Part shown: piece by piece, positions 1 to 7,829 of the stretch
How the letters are laid out: every line of letters starts with the position of its first letter
How positions within the stretch are numbered: position 1 is the stretch's first letter
From: Roseiarcus sp963755075
Lineage (GTDB): Bacteria; Pseudomonadota; Alphaproteobacteria; Rhizobiales; Beijerinckiaceae
NCBI GenBank assembly: GCA_963755075.1
Contig: CAVWKL010000115.1
Coordinates: forward strand, 23,744-87,743
Length of the DNA: 64,000 bases
Direction of reading: 5' to 3'
Position numbers and translations under genes: made by a program
The notes under the pieces: model-generated
What the model saw: only the letters and a program-made list of their open reading frames with translations
Database searches by the model: none
Told to the model about the DNA's origin: nothing

Positions 1-57
1 GATATTCGGCGGCGCGAGCGAGCGGCGGCGCTCGAGCAGGGCGATCGTTTCGTTCAT
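1..57 (-). CDS. Nitroreductase family protein, N-terminal fragment
   Basis: Only the first 19 codons lie in the window; the gene runs off the left edge. Starting at the ATG at 57 the protein reads MNETIALLERRRSLAPPNI. A short helix followed by a double or triple Arg and Ser ('RRRSLAPP') is typical of the start of FMN-dependent nitroreductases, where these residues help bind the flavin phosphate. It is divergent from the gene beginning at 231. Substrate cannot be inferred from such a short piece. Confidence 0.5.
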   Translation of the reverse strand, partial: MNETIALLERRRSLAPPNI

Positions 58-230
58 GGCTCCCATCCGTTGCGAAGCGGCTTGTCCGCGTGGAGGCGGC
101 GCGATCCCTCCATGCCGAGATTCCCGCGCCGAGTAAATCGCCCTCGAACCGCCCCATTGTCACGGCACGAGCCAGCGCGGGCGCAATAAGGATTGACCGG
201 CGCCTTCGATCGCGGCAAGGCATCTCGCGC

Positions 231-1163
231 ATGGTTCGCCATTTTCTTTCCCTTGCGTTGGCGCTTGCGACCCTCGGCTGGTCTTGCGCCACCGGACAGG
301 CGCAGGCCCCGGGGCTCGACGCGGGCCAGGGAACGCTGCAATTGTCGGCCGCCCTCGGCGGCTCCGCGGCGGCCTTGACCGGCGGCCTGCGCTGGCGGGT
401 TTTCGCCGCCCGGCCTGACCTCGACGGCGCCCACGCGCTCGTGGTCGAATCGAACGAGGCGCAGCCGACCTTGACGGTGCCCGCCGGCGATTACGTCGTT
501 CACGTCGCGCTGGGGCTCGCCAGCGCCGCCCAGCGCGTTTCCGTGGGACAGGAAGTCAAAAGCGTGCGCCTTTCGCTCAACGCCGGGGCCTTGCGCATCA
601 CCGGAACCCTCGGCGACGCGCCGATCGATCCCTCAAAGCTCTCGATCGCCATTTATGTGCCCGAGCGCAACAACCCCGAGGCCAAGCTGGTCGACGCCAA
701 GGCGCGCGCCGGCGAAATCATCGGTCTGCCTGAAGGCGCCTACCACATCGTCTCGACCTTTCTCGATACGGTCGGCGTCGGCTCGATCGGCGTCGGCAAA
801 CCTGGCGGGGGCGCGCCCAGCGCCCCGACGCCGACCAATTCCATCGTCGCCGCCGACATCAAGGTCGCTTCCGGCAAGCTCGTCGACGTGACGTTGCGCC
901 ACCGCTGCGCCACCGTGACCATCAAGCTGGTGAATGCCCTCGGCGCGGAAGCGCTTGCCAACAGCAGCTTCACCGTGCTCACGCCCGGGGGCGACCTCAT
1001 CCGCGAGTTGATCGGCGCGTTTCCCTCGCTCGTTCTCAGCGAGGGCGAATATGTCGTCATCGCCAGGCACGAGTCGAAGACCTACCAGCAGACCTTCCAG
1101 GTGCAATCCGGCCTGGACCGCGACGTGGAAGTTATTGCACAAGAGAGCGCCAAGCAGGAATGA
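231..1163 (+). CDS. Exported protein of unknown function
   Basis: 310 residues if translation starts at the ATG at 231, chosen because it is directly followed by a clear signal peptide (MVRHFLSLALALATLGWS, probable cleavage after AQA near residue 26). The reading frame is open further upstream, but that extension is Arg-rich and not protein-like. The mature part is rich in Val, Gly, Ala and Thr and alternates short beta-like strands with turns such as 'VPAGDYVVHV', 'LPEGAYHIVS' and 'LSEGEYVVIA'. This repeated xxxGxYxV pattern resembles carboxypeptidase-regulatory or PEGA-like beta-sandwich domains. No catalytic motif is visible. It is followed after 7 bases by the Lrp-type gene and may be co-transcribed with it. 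Probably periplasmic; function unknown. Confidence 0.7.
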   Translation: MVRHFLSLALALATLGWSCATGQAQAPGLDAGQGTLQLSAALGGSAAALTGGLRWRVFAARPDLDGAHALVVESNEAQPTLTVPAGDYVVHVALGLASAAQRVSVGQEVKSVRLSLNAGALRITGTLGDAPIDPSKLSIAIYVPERNNPEAKLVDAKARAGEIIGLPEGAYHIVSTFLDTVGVGSIGVGKPGGGAPSAPTPTNSIVAADIKVASGKLVDVTLRHRCATVTIKLVNALGAEALANSSFTVLTPGGDLIRELIGAFPSLVLSEGEYVVIARHESKTYQQTFQVQSGLDRDVEVIAQESAKQE

Positions 1164-1170
1164 CGACATC

Positions 1171-1407
1171 ATGCAGACGTTTTTCGTGGAAATCAAATGC
1201 GCGCTCGGACGCACCTATGAAGTGGCCAACGCCCTGGCTGAGGCGGAAATCGCCTCCGAAATCTACTCGATCGCCGGCGAATTCGACATTCTCGCCAAAT
1301 TCTACGTCGAGCACGACGTCGATATCGGCCATTTCGTCGGCCATAAGGTGCAAATGATTCCCGGCATCGTCGACACGCGCACGATCATCACCTTCAAGGC
1401 GTTCTGA
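1171..1407 (+). CDS. Stand-alone Lrp/AsnC ligand-binding (RAM) domain protein
   Basis: A 78-residue protein that matches only the C-terminal alpha-beta sandwich domain of Lrp/AsnC regulators and has no DNA-binding helix-turn-helix. Features seen are the starting strand 'TFFVEIKC', the central 'SIAGEFDILAKFYV' (the usual 'vtGeyDlllkv' motif) and the closing 'IVDTRTIITF'. Stand-alone domains of this kind form oligomers that bind amino acids or other small ligands in the family. The start at 1171 is chosen because the conserved first strand begins at residue 3; upstream codons in this frame overlap the preceding gene and do not look like protein. Function in this organism is not known. Confidence 0.85.
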   Translation: MQTFFVEIKCALGRTYEVANALAEAEIASEIYSIAGEFDILAKFYVEHDVDIGHFVGHKVQMIPGIVDTRTIITFKAF

Positions 1408-1438
1408 GCCCCGACCCGACCCTTCGCAAGAGCCCGCC

Positions 1439-1840
1439 ATGCGCCTCGCCGCTTCCTTCGCCCTTACGCTTCTCGCCGGCGCCGCCCTCGCGGGCAACGA
1501 TTCGTATTTGTTCGATGCGTTGCAATCCGGGCCCTATCGCCTCGCTTGGGACAAATTGATGAAGGACGTGCAGCCGACGCCCGATTGGCTGGCGCAATTC
1601 AACCGGAATTTCGACGGCGTCGCCGGCCAGTTCACGACGATCACGATCGAAGGCCAGTCCTACCTGCTGTCGTTTGTCTGCGAGCCGAAGAATTGCGCCA
1701 GCCGCAAGTTCGAGGTTCTCTTCGACGTCGACGGCGAGCACGCCTACGGCGCGCTTGGCGGCCGCGACGAGGAGCCCGCCTTCTACGGCGCGCCGCCGGC
1801 GGCGCTTCAGGACGCCCTCGCCAAAGCGGTCAAGGGCTAG
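1439..1840 (+). CDS. Ivy-family (inhibitor of vertebrate lysozyme) periplasmic protein
   Basis: 133 residues with a signal peptide (MRLAASFALTLLAGAALA). The mature protein resembles the Ivy family: a first strand region with 'YLFD', a 'PxW' segment and the diagnostic short disulfide loop C81-E-P-K-N-C86 followed by 'FEVLFD'. In E. coli Ivy the equivalent loop is CKPHDC, and its His enters the lysozyme active site. Here that His position is Lys, so inhibition of c-type lysozymes by the classical mechanism is uncertain. The usual length (about 130-150 aa) is respected. It lies 31 bases after the Lrp-type gene on the same strand. The family call is fairly safe; the inhibitor function is inference. 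Confidence 0.75.
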   Translation: MRLAASFALTLLAGAALAGNDSYLFDALQSGPYRLAWDKLMKDVQPTPDWLAQFNRNFDGVAGQFTTITIEGQSYLLSFVCEPKNCASRKFEVLFDVDGEHAYGALGGRDEEPAFYGAPPAALQDALAKAVKG

Positions 1841-2029
1841 AGAGCGAAATCGAGTGGGGGCGCCCGCGCGCGGCCCGCGAATCGGGGAATCGAAATCGTT
1901 AACGCTGTCCAAGGGTCAGCGAGCGCCGGCGGCGCGAATGCACCGTGCGTTAACGCGGGTCTCCGATAATGGCCTCAAAGCGCGCGGCCGAAGAACGCGC
2001 CATCGAAGGCCAAGAACGCCGCCTGTGGA

Positions 2030-2533
2030 ATGATCGTCGATCGTCGGACCGGGATAGACGGCGAACTCCAGCCGCGCGCCAAGAAACGCAGCAAGACCGA
2101 AAGGCCGCCTCCGTCGAAGGGGCGCGAAACCGCTATGCTCTTCATCAAATCCGGCGATGTCTGGCGCGCCGCGACAGGCGAACAAACGCCGCATCATGTC
2201 TGCAGCGGGAGTGAAAAACTGGCGATCGCCTACGACTGCGGGTCCGGCGCGGCGCTCCACGTCGGCAGCGAAAGGGCGGTGCGAATATGGACCCACGACT
2301 ATCACATCCGCGCCGAGGGCTATTACGCCAGGACGATGGCCGCCCATGACGCGAAAGGGGCGCAGTTCGCACAAGACATGATGCAAAACCTGGTCGTCGC
2401 CGTCATGGCGATCAAGCCGCGATCGATCGAGCTGATCAACCTCTGCCTCGGCGACCCTAAGGCCGTCCTTCGTCTCATCGAAGCCGGAAGGCTTCCGGGT
2501 CGGCCGGTCGCGAGCGATCTCGTCGCCGCCTGA
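2030..2533 (+). CDS. Hypothetical protein
   Basis: A 167-residue frame. An alternative start is the ATG at 2135, which gives 132 residues beginning MLFIKSGDVWRAATG. The basic N-terminal extension before residue 36 looks non-protein-like, so the shorter form may be the real one; neither start has a strong ribosome-binding site. The core contains no motif I recognise. It is mixed alpha/beta with hydrophobic stretches such as 'LVVAVMAIKPRSIELINLCL' and has no signal peptide or membrane helix. It converges on the kamA-like gene, with a hairpin terminator between them. Function unknown. Confidence 0.5.
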   Translation: MIVDRRTGIDGELQPRAKKRSKTERPPPSKGRETAMLFIKSGDVWRAATGEQTPHHVCSGSEKLAIAYDCGSGAALHVGSERAVRIWTHDYHIRAEGYYARTMAAHDAKGAQFAQDMMQNLVVAVMAIKPRSIELINLCLGDPKAVLRLIEAGRLPGRPVASDLVAA

Positions 2534-2570
2534 ACGGCGCGCCATCGCGCCCCTTCAGGCTTTCTTTTCG
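2529..2570 (+). terminator. Hairpin terminator between convergent genes
   Basis: Two nested stems, CCTGAA/TTCAGG outside and GGCGCG/CGCGCC inside, close on a CCAT loop (2529-2559). On the plus strand the hairpin is followed by a T-rich tract (ctttctttt). It overlaps both stop-codon regions and could terminate the plus-strand gene; the reverse direction lacks a comparable T tract. Confidence 0.6.
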
Positions 2571-3637
2571 TCGCCCGCCAGGCGATCGTCATAGCGGCGC
2601 GCGACCCCCTGGGGATCGGCGACGTCCCAGCCGCCTCCGCAGCGCGCCGCGATATAGGCGGGCCCGATCGGGACCTTGCCGTGGGCGCCGGGAATGTCGA
2701 GCACATAGGTCGGCAGCGCCAGGCCCGACAGGCGCCGACGCAACTCCGCCATCAGCGCCTGGCCCTCGGCGATCGAGGTGCGCAGATGGGCGGCGCCCGG
2801 CGCGAGATCGCCGTGGTGGAGATAATAGGGCTTGACCCGCGTCTCGACGAAGGCGCGCATCAACGCCTCGAGCGTGTCGGCGTCGTCGTTGACCCCCTTG
2901 AGCAACACGCTCTGGCTCACCATCGCCGCGCCGCGATCGATCAGCCGTCGGCACGCCTCGCGCGCCTCTTGAGTCAATTCGCGGGGATGGTTGGCGTGCA
3001 GCGCGACGAAGACGGTCTTGTCGTGGCCGCCCGTCAGCGCCTCGGCCATCGCCTTCGTGACGCGCTCGGGCGCGGCGACCGGCAGGCGCGTATGCCAGCG
3101 CAGGACTTTGAGGTGGTCGATCGCGGCGAGCGCGCGGGTCATCTCGGCGAGGCGGCGCGCCGAGAGCGTCAGCGGATCGCCCCCAGTCAGCACCGCCTCC
3201 CAGATTTCCGGGCGGGCGCGGATATAGGCGAGCGCGGCGGCAAAGTCGCCTTCGCTCAGCGCGCCGGCGCCCGGCCCGATCATTTCGCGGCGGAAACAGA
3301 AGCGGCAATAGACCGCGCAGACCGATACGAGCTTGATCAGCACCCGGTCGCGGTAGCGATGCACGAGGCCCTCGAGCGGGCTCTTCAAATTGTCGCCGAT
3401 CGGATCAGGGTCTTCGGCGGGATCGCGGATGAGTTCGCGCCCGTCGGGAACGTATTGGCGCGCGATCGGATCGGCGGGATTGCCGCGTTCGATCAGCCCC
3501 GCCGCCGCGGGCGTCAGCGCGATCGCGTAGCGGGCGGCGACCGCCGCAATCTCGTTGCGCCGCGACGACGCAACGAGGCCGGCGGCGATCAGGTCGTCGG
3601 GCGACTTCAGCGTGCGCGCGGGACGGCGGATGCTCAT
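2555..3637 (-). CDS. epmB: Radical-SAM lysine-2,3-aminomutase-like protein (EpmB type)
   Basis: 360 residues, the usual length of the short bacterial KamA-like proteins. The radical-SAM cluster motif CxxxCxxC is seen as C107-AVY-C111-RF-C114 with the following 'FRR', and 'LTGGDPLTLS' is the GGDP motif that contacts the SAM. 'VLRWHTRLPVAAPERVT' and the C-terminal 'PIGPAYI' are also typical of the family. In proteobacteria the short form converts lysine to beta-lysine for modification of elongation factor P, but efp and epmA are not in this window, so the EF-P role is inferred from family membership only. No frameshift. Transcribed alone on the minus strand, with a gap of about 80 bases to the next gene. 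Confidence 0.82.
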   Translation of the reverse strand: MSIRRPARTLKSPDDLIAAGLVASSRRNEIAAVAARYAIALTPAAAGLIERGNPADPIARQYVPDGRELIRDPAEDPDPIGDNLKSPLEGLVHRYRDRVLIKLVSVCAVYCRFCFRREMIGPGAGALSEGDFAAALAYIRARPEIWEAVLTGGDPLTLSARRLAEMTRALAAIDHLKVLRWHTRLPVAAPERVTKAMAEALTGGHDKTVFVALHANHPRELTQEAREACRRLIDRGAAMVSQSVLLKGVNDDADTLEALMRAFVETRVKPYYLHHGDLAPGAAHLRTSIAEGQALMAELRRRLSGLALPTYVLDIPGAHGKVPIGPAYIAARCGGGWDVADPQGVARRYDDRLAGDEKKA

Positions 3638-3720
3638 CGCCGCTGTTTAGGCGCGCGGCGAGCCGAAGGGAAGGCGGCGGGGTCGCCCGCGCGTCGACTG
3701 GCGATATTCGGCAACGCGCA

Positions 3721-4242
3721 TCATGTCCCCGGCAAATCCGATTCCTGCCGCGTTTGCTTTTCTTTCAGGGGCTTGCGGGGCGGAAAATTTCCCTCTCGAC
3801 CGCGGCGGGCGCGGACTTCGGCGGCCGAGGCTCGCGTGGGCCTGCCCCGATCCGCGGCGGCGATCGCGGCGCGGCCGAAGCCGGGATGGCGGTCGCGTTC
3901 GGCTGCGGGCTGGATCGGCCGGTCCATCGCCTGAAGATCGCCCTCCATCATCCTCGTATGGGCGACGAGCATCGCCTCGCCGAGTCGGGCGGTCTGCAAC
4001 TGCACGAAGCCGGCGGGCGGATCGACCTCGCGCTTGGCGAGCGTCTCGGCGATGACCTGGCGCACGCGGCGGATCGTGATCGTTTCCGCATTGGCGATAT
4101 TCGCCGCCGAGGCGTCCATCGTCAGCCGCTCGAGAACGCCCAGCTTGCGCTCGGCCGTTGCGCGCCGCGCCTCGCTGCGTCGCGCCGATGCGCGCGCCGG
4201 CGGCGGTTGGGCGCGGCGGGGTTTCTTGCGAGTCTTCGCCAT
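3721..4242 (-). CDS. Hypothetical basic protein
   Basis: 173 residues starting at the ATG at 4242 (MAKTRKKPRRAQPPPAR). The first 40 residues and the last 45 are strongly basic and low-complexity. The middle (about residues 45-125) is helical, with 'LERLTMDASAANIANAETI' followed by 'IRRVRQVIAETLAKREVD' and 'ARLGEAMLVAHTRMMEGDL'. I have a weak impression that this middle part resembles small proteins found beside phage terminases, but cannot confirm it. Upstream of 4242 the sequence becomes AT-rich. Function unknown. Confidence 0.45.
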   Translation of the reverse strand: MAKTRKKPRRAQPPPARASARRSEARRATAERKLGVLERLTMDASAANIANAETITIRRVRQVIAETLAKREVDPPAGFVQLQTARLGEAMLVAHTRMMEGDLQAMDRPIQPAAERDRHPGFGRAAIAAADRGRPTRASAAEVRARRGREGNFPPRKPLKEKQTRQESDLPGT

Positions 4243-4664
4243 GAATGAGGTCCGAGAGAAGGCGGGTCGACCCGGGAAGGATAGCATGAATTGTGTTTTT
4301 CAGAAAGTGATATCTCTATTCCTATGAAATACTTAATAAATCTGACCTCGTCGCAGCGGCTTGATTTTGCAAACAGGGCGCATGTCCTGGCGCGCGTCGT
4401 CTCCTTGCCTGAAAGCAGACCGGCGCGGTCATTGCGGCCCTCGCGACGCTGGGGTCCGCGTGCGCGGCTCGTGGACGGCGCGTCGTTCGCCTCGACGGAA
4501 TTATGCCTATCCCAAGCCTGAGCGAGCCCGACCCCTTGGCGGCCGCCTCGGCGCTGGCGTGGCTTCGGCCGCCGGTATGGCAATCGCGAGGACGGGCTGG
4601 CGGAAGGGGGGGCGATCGTCCTGAGCGGCCATGGGCAATGGGGCGCCCGGGAGATCGGACTTGG
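4243..4664. other. Intergenic region, partly AT-rich
   Basis: 422 bases without a convincing gene. About 4285-4370 is noticeably AT-rich compared with its surroundings and may hold the promoter of the minus-strand gene ending at 3721. Short open frames exist on both strands but their composition is not protein-like. Confidence 0.5.
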
Positions 4665-5474
4665 TCAACCGAAAAGCCGGCGGAAAGGCCGGCGGAAAGG
4701 CCGGCGAAGGTCGCGCATGGCTTTCGAGAACCTATTGTCCTTTTTCATTTTCTTCAGCCGTTCCGCTTCGGCAAGCGGCCGGATCCGCGCGTCCGTCGAA
4801 CGCCAAGCATGAAAAATGCCCCGGCTCGGGGGAACCGCCGAGGACGCCTCGACTTCGGCGAATCCGAGACCGAGCAGCAAGGCCGTCATGCAATGTTCGT
4901 TCGGGCCCCACCAATTGCTGGCGTCTTCGCCAAGTTCGCGCCCGGGATAAAACGCCATGGCGGGGCGATCAAGGTCGCGCAGGTCGAGTGCGGTCTCGAC
5001 AACCAAGACTTGCCTTGCGAGGCGCGCCGCCCGGCCAAGCGCCTCGATGGCGTCGTAGCGATGATAGAAGACGCCGAGGTAGAGAACGACGTCAAATTCG
5101 CCGACCGTGTCGGACGAGAGCTGCGCCACGTCGATCTCGCGCGCCTCGATGTCCAGGCCAAGCGCCGAGCGCGCGAGATCGAAGGTCTCGCGGCCACGAA
5201 AATGGGGATGAGTCCAGCAGACCGAGTCGGTCGCCAGCACCTGAGCCGCGCCGCGCCGCTTGGCCTCGAAGCTGAAGAACCCGTTCCACGCGCCGACGTC
5301 GAGCACGGTGCGGCCGCCCAAATCAATTCGATCAAAAATGGCGTTCGCTTCGGCGGCGCATATGGCGCTCGATTTGACCCCCGGCGTCGTCACGCCGTCG
5401 CTCAGCGCGATGGAATGGTGCCAGTAATGGCTGGCGACCTGCGCCCTGAGATCATCGTCCATGGCCAATTCCAT
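4665..5474 (-). CDS. CmoB-like SAM-dependent methyltransferase
   Basis: 269 residues from the ATG at 5474; a second in-frame ATG at 5462 is equally possible. A class I methyltransferase fold is shown by 'TVLDVGAWNGFFSFEAKRR' (SAM-binding loop), an acidic 'TDS' after strand 2, and 'FDVVLYLGVFYHRYDAIEAL', which matches the CmoB/DUF1698 signature around the tRNA carboxymethyltransferase active site. CmoB itself modifies wobble uridine using carboxy-SAM made by CmoA; no cmoA is present here, so the substrate may be different. The C terminus carries a basic repeat (RRPFRRPFRRLF) encoded by a 12-base tandem repeat. Upstream codons in the same frame are Arg-rich and unlikely to be translated. Confidence 0.7.
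   Translation of the reverse strand: MELAMDDDLRAQVASHYWHHSIALSDGVTTPGVKSSAICAAEANAIFDRIDLGGRTVLDVGAWNGFFSFEAKRRGAAQVLATDSVCWTHPHFRGRETFDLARSALGLDIEAREIDVAQLSSDTVGEFDVVLYLGVFYHRYDAIEALGRAARLARQVLVVETALDLRDLDRPAMAFYPGRELGEDASNWWGPNEHCMTALLLGLGFAEVEASSAVPPSRGIFHAWRSTDARIRPLAEAERLKKMKKDNRFSKAMRDLRRPFRRPFRRLFG
4676..4710 (+). repeat. 12-bp tandem repeat, about 2.9 copies
   Basis: The unit gccggcggaaag is repeated almost perfectly. It lies inside the 3' end of the CmoB-like gene and encodes the repeated Arg-Arg-Pro-Phe tail, so copy-number slippage would change the tail length without shifting the frame. Confidence 0.8.
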
Positions 5475-5745
5475 CTTTGATTGCAAAACAGCCGCTCGCC
5501 AAAACCGGATTGCGCAAGACGCCCTCCGGTTCAAGCCCACTCTGCGACCGTCTTGGGACTCCTGGCAATCACGGACCGCCAACGGGAGCCGCTGGCGCGT
5601 TGGCGGAGGGCGTCGGGACGTCAAGCCATCGCGGCGATGGCGCGGGCGCCGTCCATGCCGTCGCGCCAATCGGGCGCGGTTTGGCCGCAAGGCCGAATTC
5701 GGGGTGCAAGTCCGGCAAACCTCGAAAAGCTGGTAGGATATCCCC

Positions 5746-6423
5746 ATGGATTCGTTCATCGTGCGCGGCGTCGTTTCGAACCTCGTCTCCGCGCTCATCC
5801 TCATCGCCTGCCTCTTTCCGGCGGCAGGCGGCTGGAATTATTGGCAGGGATGGGCGTTCCTCGTCGTGTTCGAACTCTGCGCGCAGGCGTTCGGGGTCTA
5901 TTTTCTCATCACCGACCGCACGGTGATCGAACGGCGGGCGCGGATCGGGCCGACGGCTGAGCGGGAGCCGGCGCAGAAGATCATCTCGGCCTTGATCGTC
6001 GCCAACTTCATCGCGGCGCTGATCGTTCCCGCCCTCGACCATCGCTTCGGCTGGTCGCCGGTCGCGCCCGGCGTCTCGATCCTGGGGGACGGGCTCGTCG
6101 CGCTCTCATTCCTGATCTTCTTCTGGGTCATGAAGGCCAACGCTTACGCGGCCTCGACCATTCAGGTCGAGGACGGACAGCCCGTCATCTCGTCGGGTCC
6201 CTACGCGCGCGTCCGCCATCCCATGTACGCCGGCGCCCTCGTGCTGATCTTCGGAATGCTTCTCGCGCTGGGTTCGCTCTGGGGCCTTCTCCTGCTGATC
6301 CCCTTCCTGGCGCTGCTCGTGTGGCGCCTCCTCGATGAGGAGCGGTTCCTGCGCAAGAACCTTCCCGGCTATGCCGAATACATGCAGCGGGTGCGCTCTC
6401 GGCTGGTTCCGGGGATCTTTTAA
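5746..6423 (+). CDS. Isoprenylcysteine carboxylmethyltransferase (ICMT/PEMT)-family membrane protein
   Basis: 225 residues with about five hydrophobic segments (near residues 10-27, 34-55, 84-101, 112-130 and 160-190). The C-terminal 'GPYARVRHPMYAGAL' followed by 'RLLDEERFLRKNLPGYAEYM' is the SAM-binding signature of the ICMT/PEMT-like methyltransferases (RHPxY and the E-E-x-x-L..Y..Y pattern). Bacterial members of this group methylate unknown lipids or small molecules. It starts at ATG 5746 and ends just before an AT-rich island with no linked gene. The family is confident; the substrate is unknown. Confidence 0.8.
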   Translation: MDSFIVRGVVSNLVSALILIACLFPAAGGWNYWQGWAFLVVFELCAQAFGVYFLITDRTVIERRARIGPTAEREPAQKIISALIVANFIAALIVPALDHRFGWSPVAPGVSILGDGLVALSFLIFFWVMKANAYAASTIQVEDGQPVISSGPYARVRHPMYAGALVLIFGMLLALGSLWGLLLLIPFLALLVWRLLDEERFLRKNLPGYAEYMQRVRSRLVPGIF

Positions 6424-6576
6424 GAGAGGCGCCCAAGAGGGGGCTATTCGGGCGGAGCGACCGTTTGGCCGAGTTGGTACAAAGGGAAAGACGGGTGTGT
6501 TCCAGCAACTGTCAGCGCAATTCCGTGGTTCAATATTATTTGGATCATGTTGCATTTAGATCGTACGGGCCGCTGG

Positions 6577-6664
6577 CGTCATTGCGAGCGATAGCGAAGC
6601 AATCCAGACTAAGCCAACGCCGCAATCCCCAAGTCTGGATGGCTTCGCTTTGCTCGCCATGACG
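6577..6664. repeat. Dispersed palindromic repeat (REP/BIME-like)
   Basis: Two arms of about 33 bases (6578-6610 and 6632-6663) are imperfect inverted repeats around a 21-base loop. The left arm begins gtcattgcgagcg and the right arm ends gctcgccatgac. The arm type 'cattgcgagcg..agcgaagcaatcc' is a familiar repetitive palindrome of many proteobacterial genomes. It would form a long RNA hairpin. It lies at the left margin of the AT-rich island. Confidence 0.75.
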
Positions 6665-6719
6665 GACAGTTGATTCATATTAAACGCAACATGTTCCGTC
6701 GACACGAACGCTGGTCTGC

Positions 6720-7172
6720 TTATTCACAAGACATTGCATCAACAAGTACATTGGTGATCGACACAAACGGAATTAGTCCAATCATTACAATCAGAATCAC
6801 AAATGGAACAATAAAAATTATGTCACTTAGCAAGACAGATCCAATTATCGATATTCTATATATTTCATATGAACCAGCCTCCATTAATTCTTCCGATTGT
6901 TCGAATCCGGTCGGCATTCCGCTCCTGAATCCTCTAACGGACGTCAATACGACTACCATTATACTAAATATAGACGTTGCAGCTATTACGTCGTCGAAAG
7001 TTCTAAATAGACCGAAATTAAGAAATTTTGTGCAATCCCTAGCACGAATAGCCAATAATATGCTATCACTCGCCAATGTTAATACAAAACTTGCCACTGA
7101 GATAAATCATATAACTTTCGCTAATATTCGTAGGTTGCTTTTTCCTCCGAATCTCGCCTTCGTTTTAACCAT
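6720..7172 (-). CDS. AT-rich orphan membrane protein with in-frame TGA
   Basis: If read from the ATG at 7172, which has an AGGTGG ribosome-binding site six bases upstream, codon 22 (7109-7107) is TGA, after which the same frame continues to 6720. A GTG at 7097 could restart translation and gives 125 residues. The protein has hydrophobic segments (around VAATSIFSIMVVVLTSV and the C-terminal LSDIIFIVPFVILIVMIGL), so it is probably a small membrane protein. The base composition is far more AT-rich than the rest of the window, which suggests recent transfer. No family recognised. Either a nonsense mutation or a GTG start explains the TGA. Confidence 0.5.
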
Positions 7173-7431
7173 TAGCCCACCTGGAGATCGCTAATATTTC
7201 TTAAGCCAACGCTTCAATTTAAATTGTTCCCACGAGAGAATCACGGTGATGGGGCGGAATCGACGCGCCAAGATGGGCTTTGTCCATCTGAATACGTCGA
7301 CAGGCCCATCAATTTCCAATCTCGGCCCACCCCGGCGCGTCCCGTAGCAGCGGAGAATCGCCTCGCGAGCGATTGAACCCCTTCCCGGCGTCGAAAAAAC
7401 GCCCCGAGCGCGCTCGCCCCGCCCCCTCCCC

Positions 7432-7815
7432 TCACCACATATCCAACGCCACCCGCGCCTCGTCGGACATGCGGCTTTGGTCCCAGGGCGGGTCGAAGAC
7501 CATGTTGACCTTGACGCCGGAGACGCCGGGCACGGCGGCGACGGCGTTTTCGACCCATTGCGGCATTTCGCCCGCCACCGGGCAGGCCGGCGCCGTCAAG
7601 GTCATCTCGACGGTGACGAAGCGGTCGTCGTCGATGTCGACGTTGTAGATCAGCCCGAGCTCGTAAATGTCGGCCGGAATTTCCGGATCGTAGACGCTCT
7701 TCAGCGCCAGGACGATCTGCTCGGTCAGCGCGGCGAGCTCCGCCTTCGACATCGCCGAGGGCGGCCTTTCCATGGGAAGGCTCGGCGGCGTGGCGGCGAT
7801 CTGGCTGTCGGTCAT
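7432..7815 (-). CDS. sufT: SufT, iron-sulfur cluster assembly protein (MIP18/DUF59 family)
   Basis: 127 residues from ATG 7815. The DUF59 core is clear: 'LKSVYDPEIPADIYELGLIY' contains the conserved DPE and the E-L-G-L-I-Y strand, followed by 'MTLTAPACPVAGEMP' with the invariant Cys, and 'VFDPPWDQSRMSDEAR' (the PPW motif). SufT assists maturation of iron-sulfur proteins. It is the last gene of the minus-strand suf operon, 14 bases after sufS. Many related operons continue with sufA, which is not present here. Confidence 0.93.
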   Translation of the reverse strand: MTDSQIAATPPSLPMERPPSAMSKAELAALTEQIVLALKSVYDPEIPADIYELGLIYNVDIDDDRFVTVEMTLTAPACPVAGEMPQWVENAVAAVPGVSGVKVNMVFDPPWDQSRMSDEARVALDMW

Positions 7816-7829
7816 GGCCAAGGCCCTCC

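Noticed and set aside
4676..4710. Possible CRISPR-like short repeats
   Set aside because: Contiguous 12-base units without spacers, in the coding region; not a CRISPR array.
6670..7194. A 174-codon plus-strand open frame opposite the AT-rich membrane gene
   Set aside because: It is the antisense of a frame with real membrane-helix character, lacks a ribosome-binding site and has an Ile/Thr/Asn-rich, non-protein-like composition.
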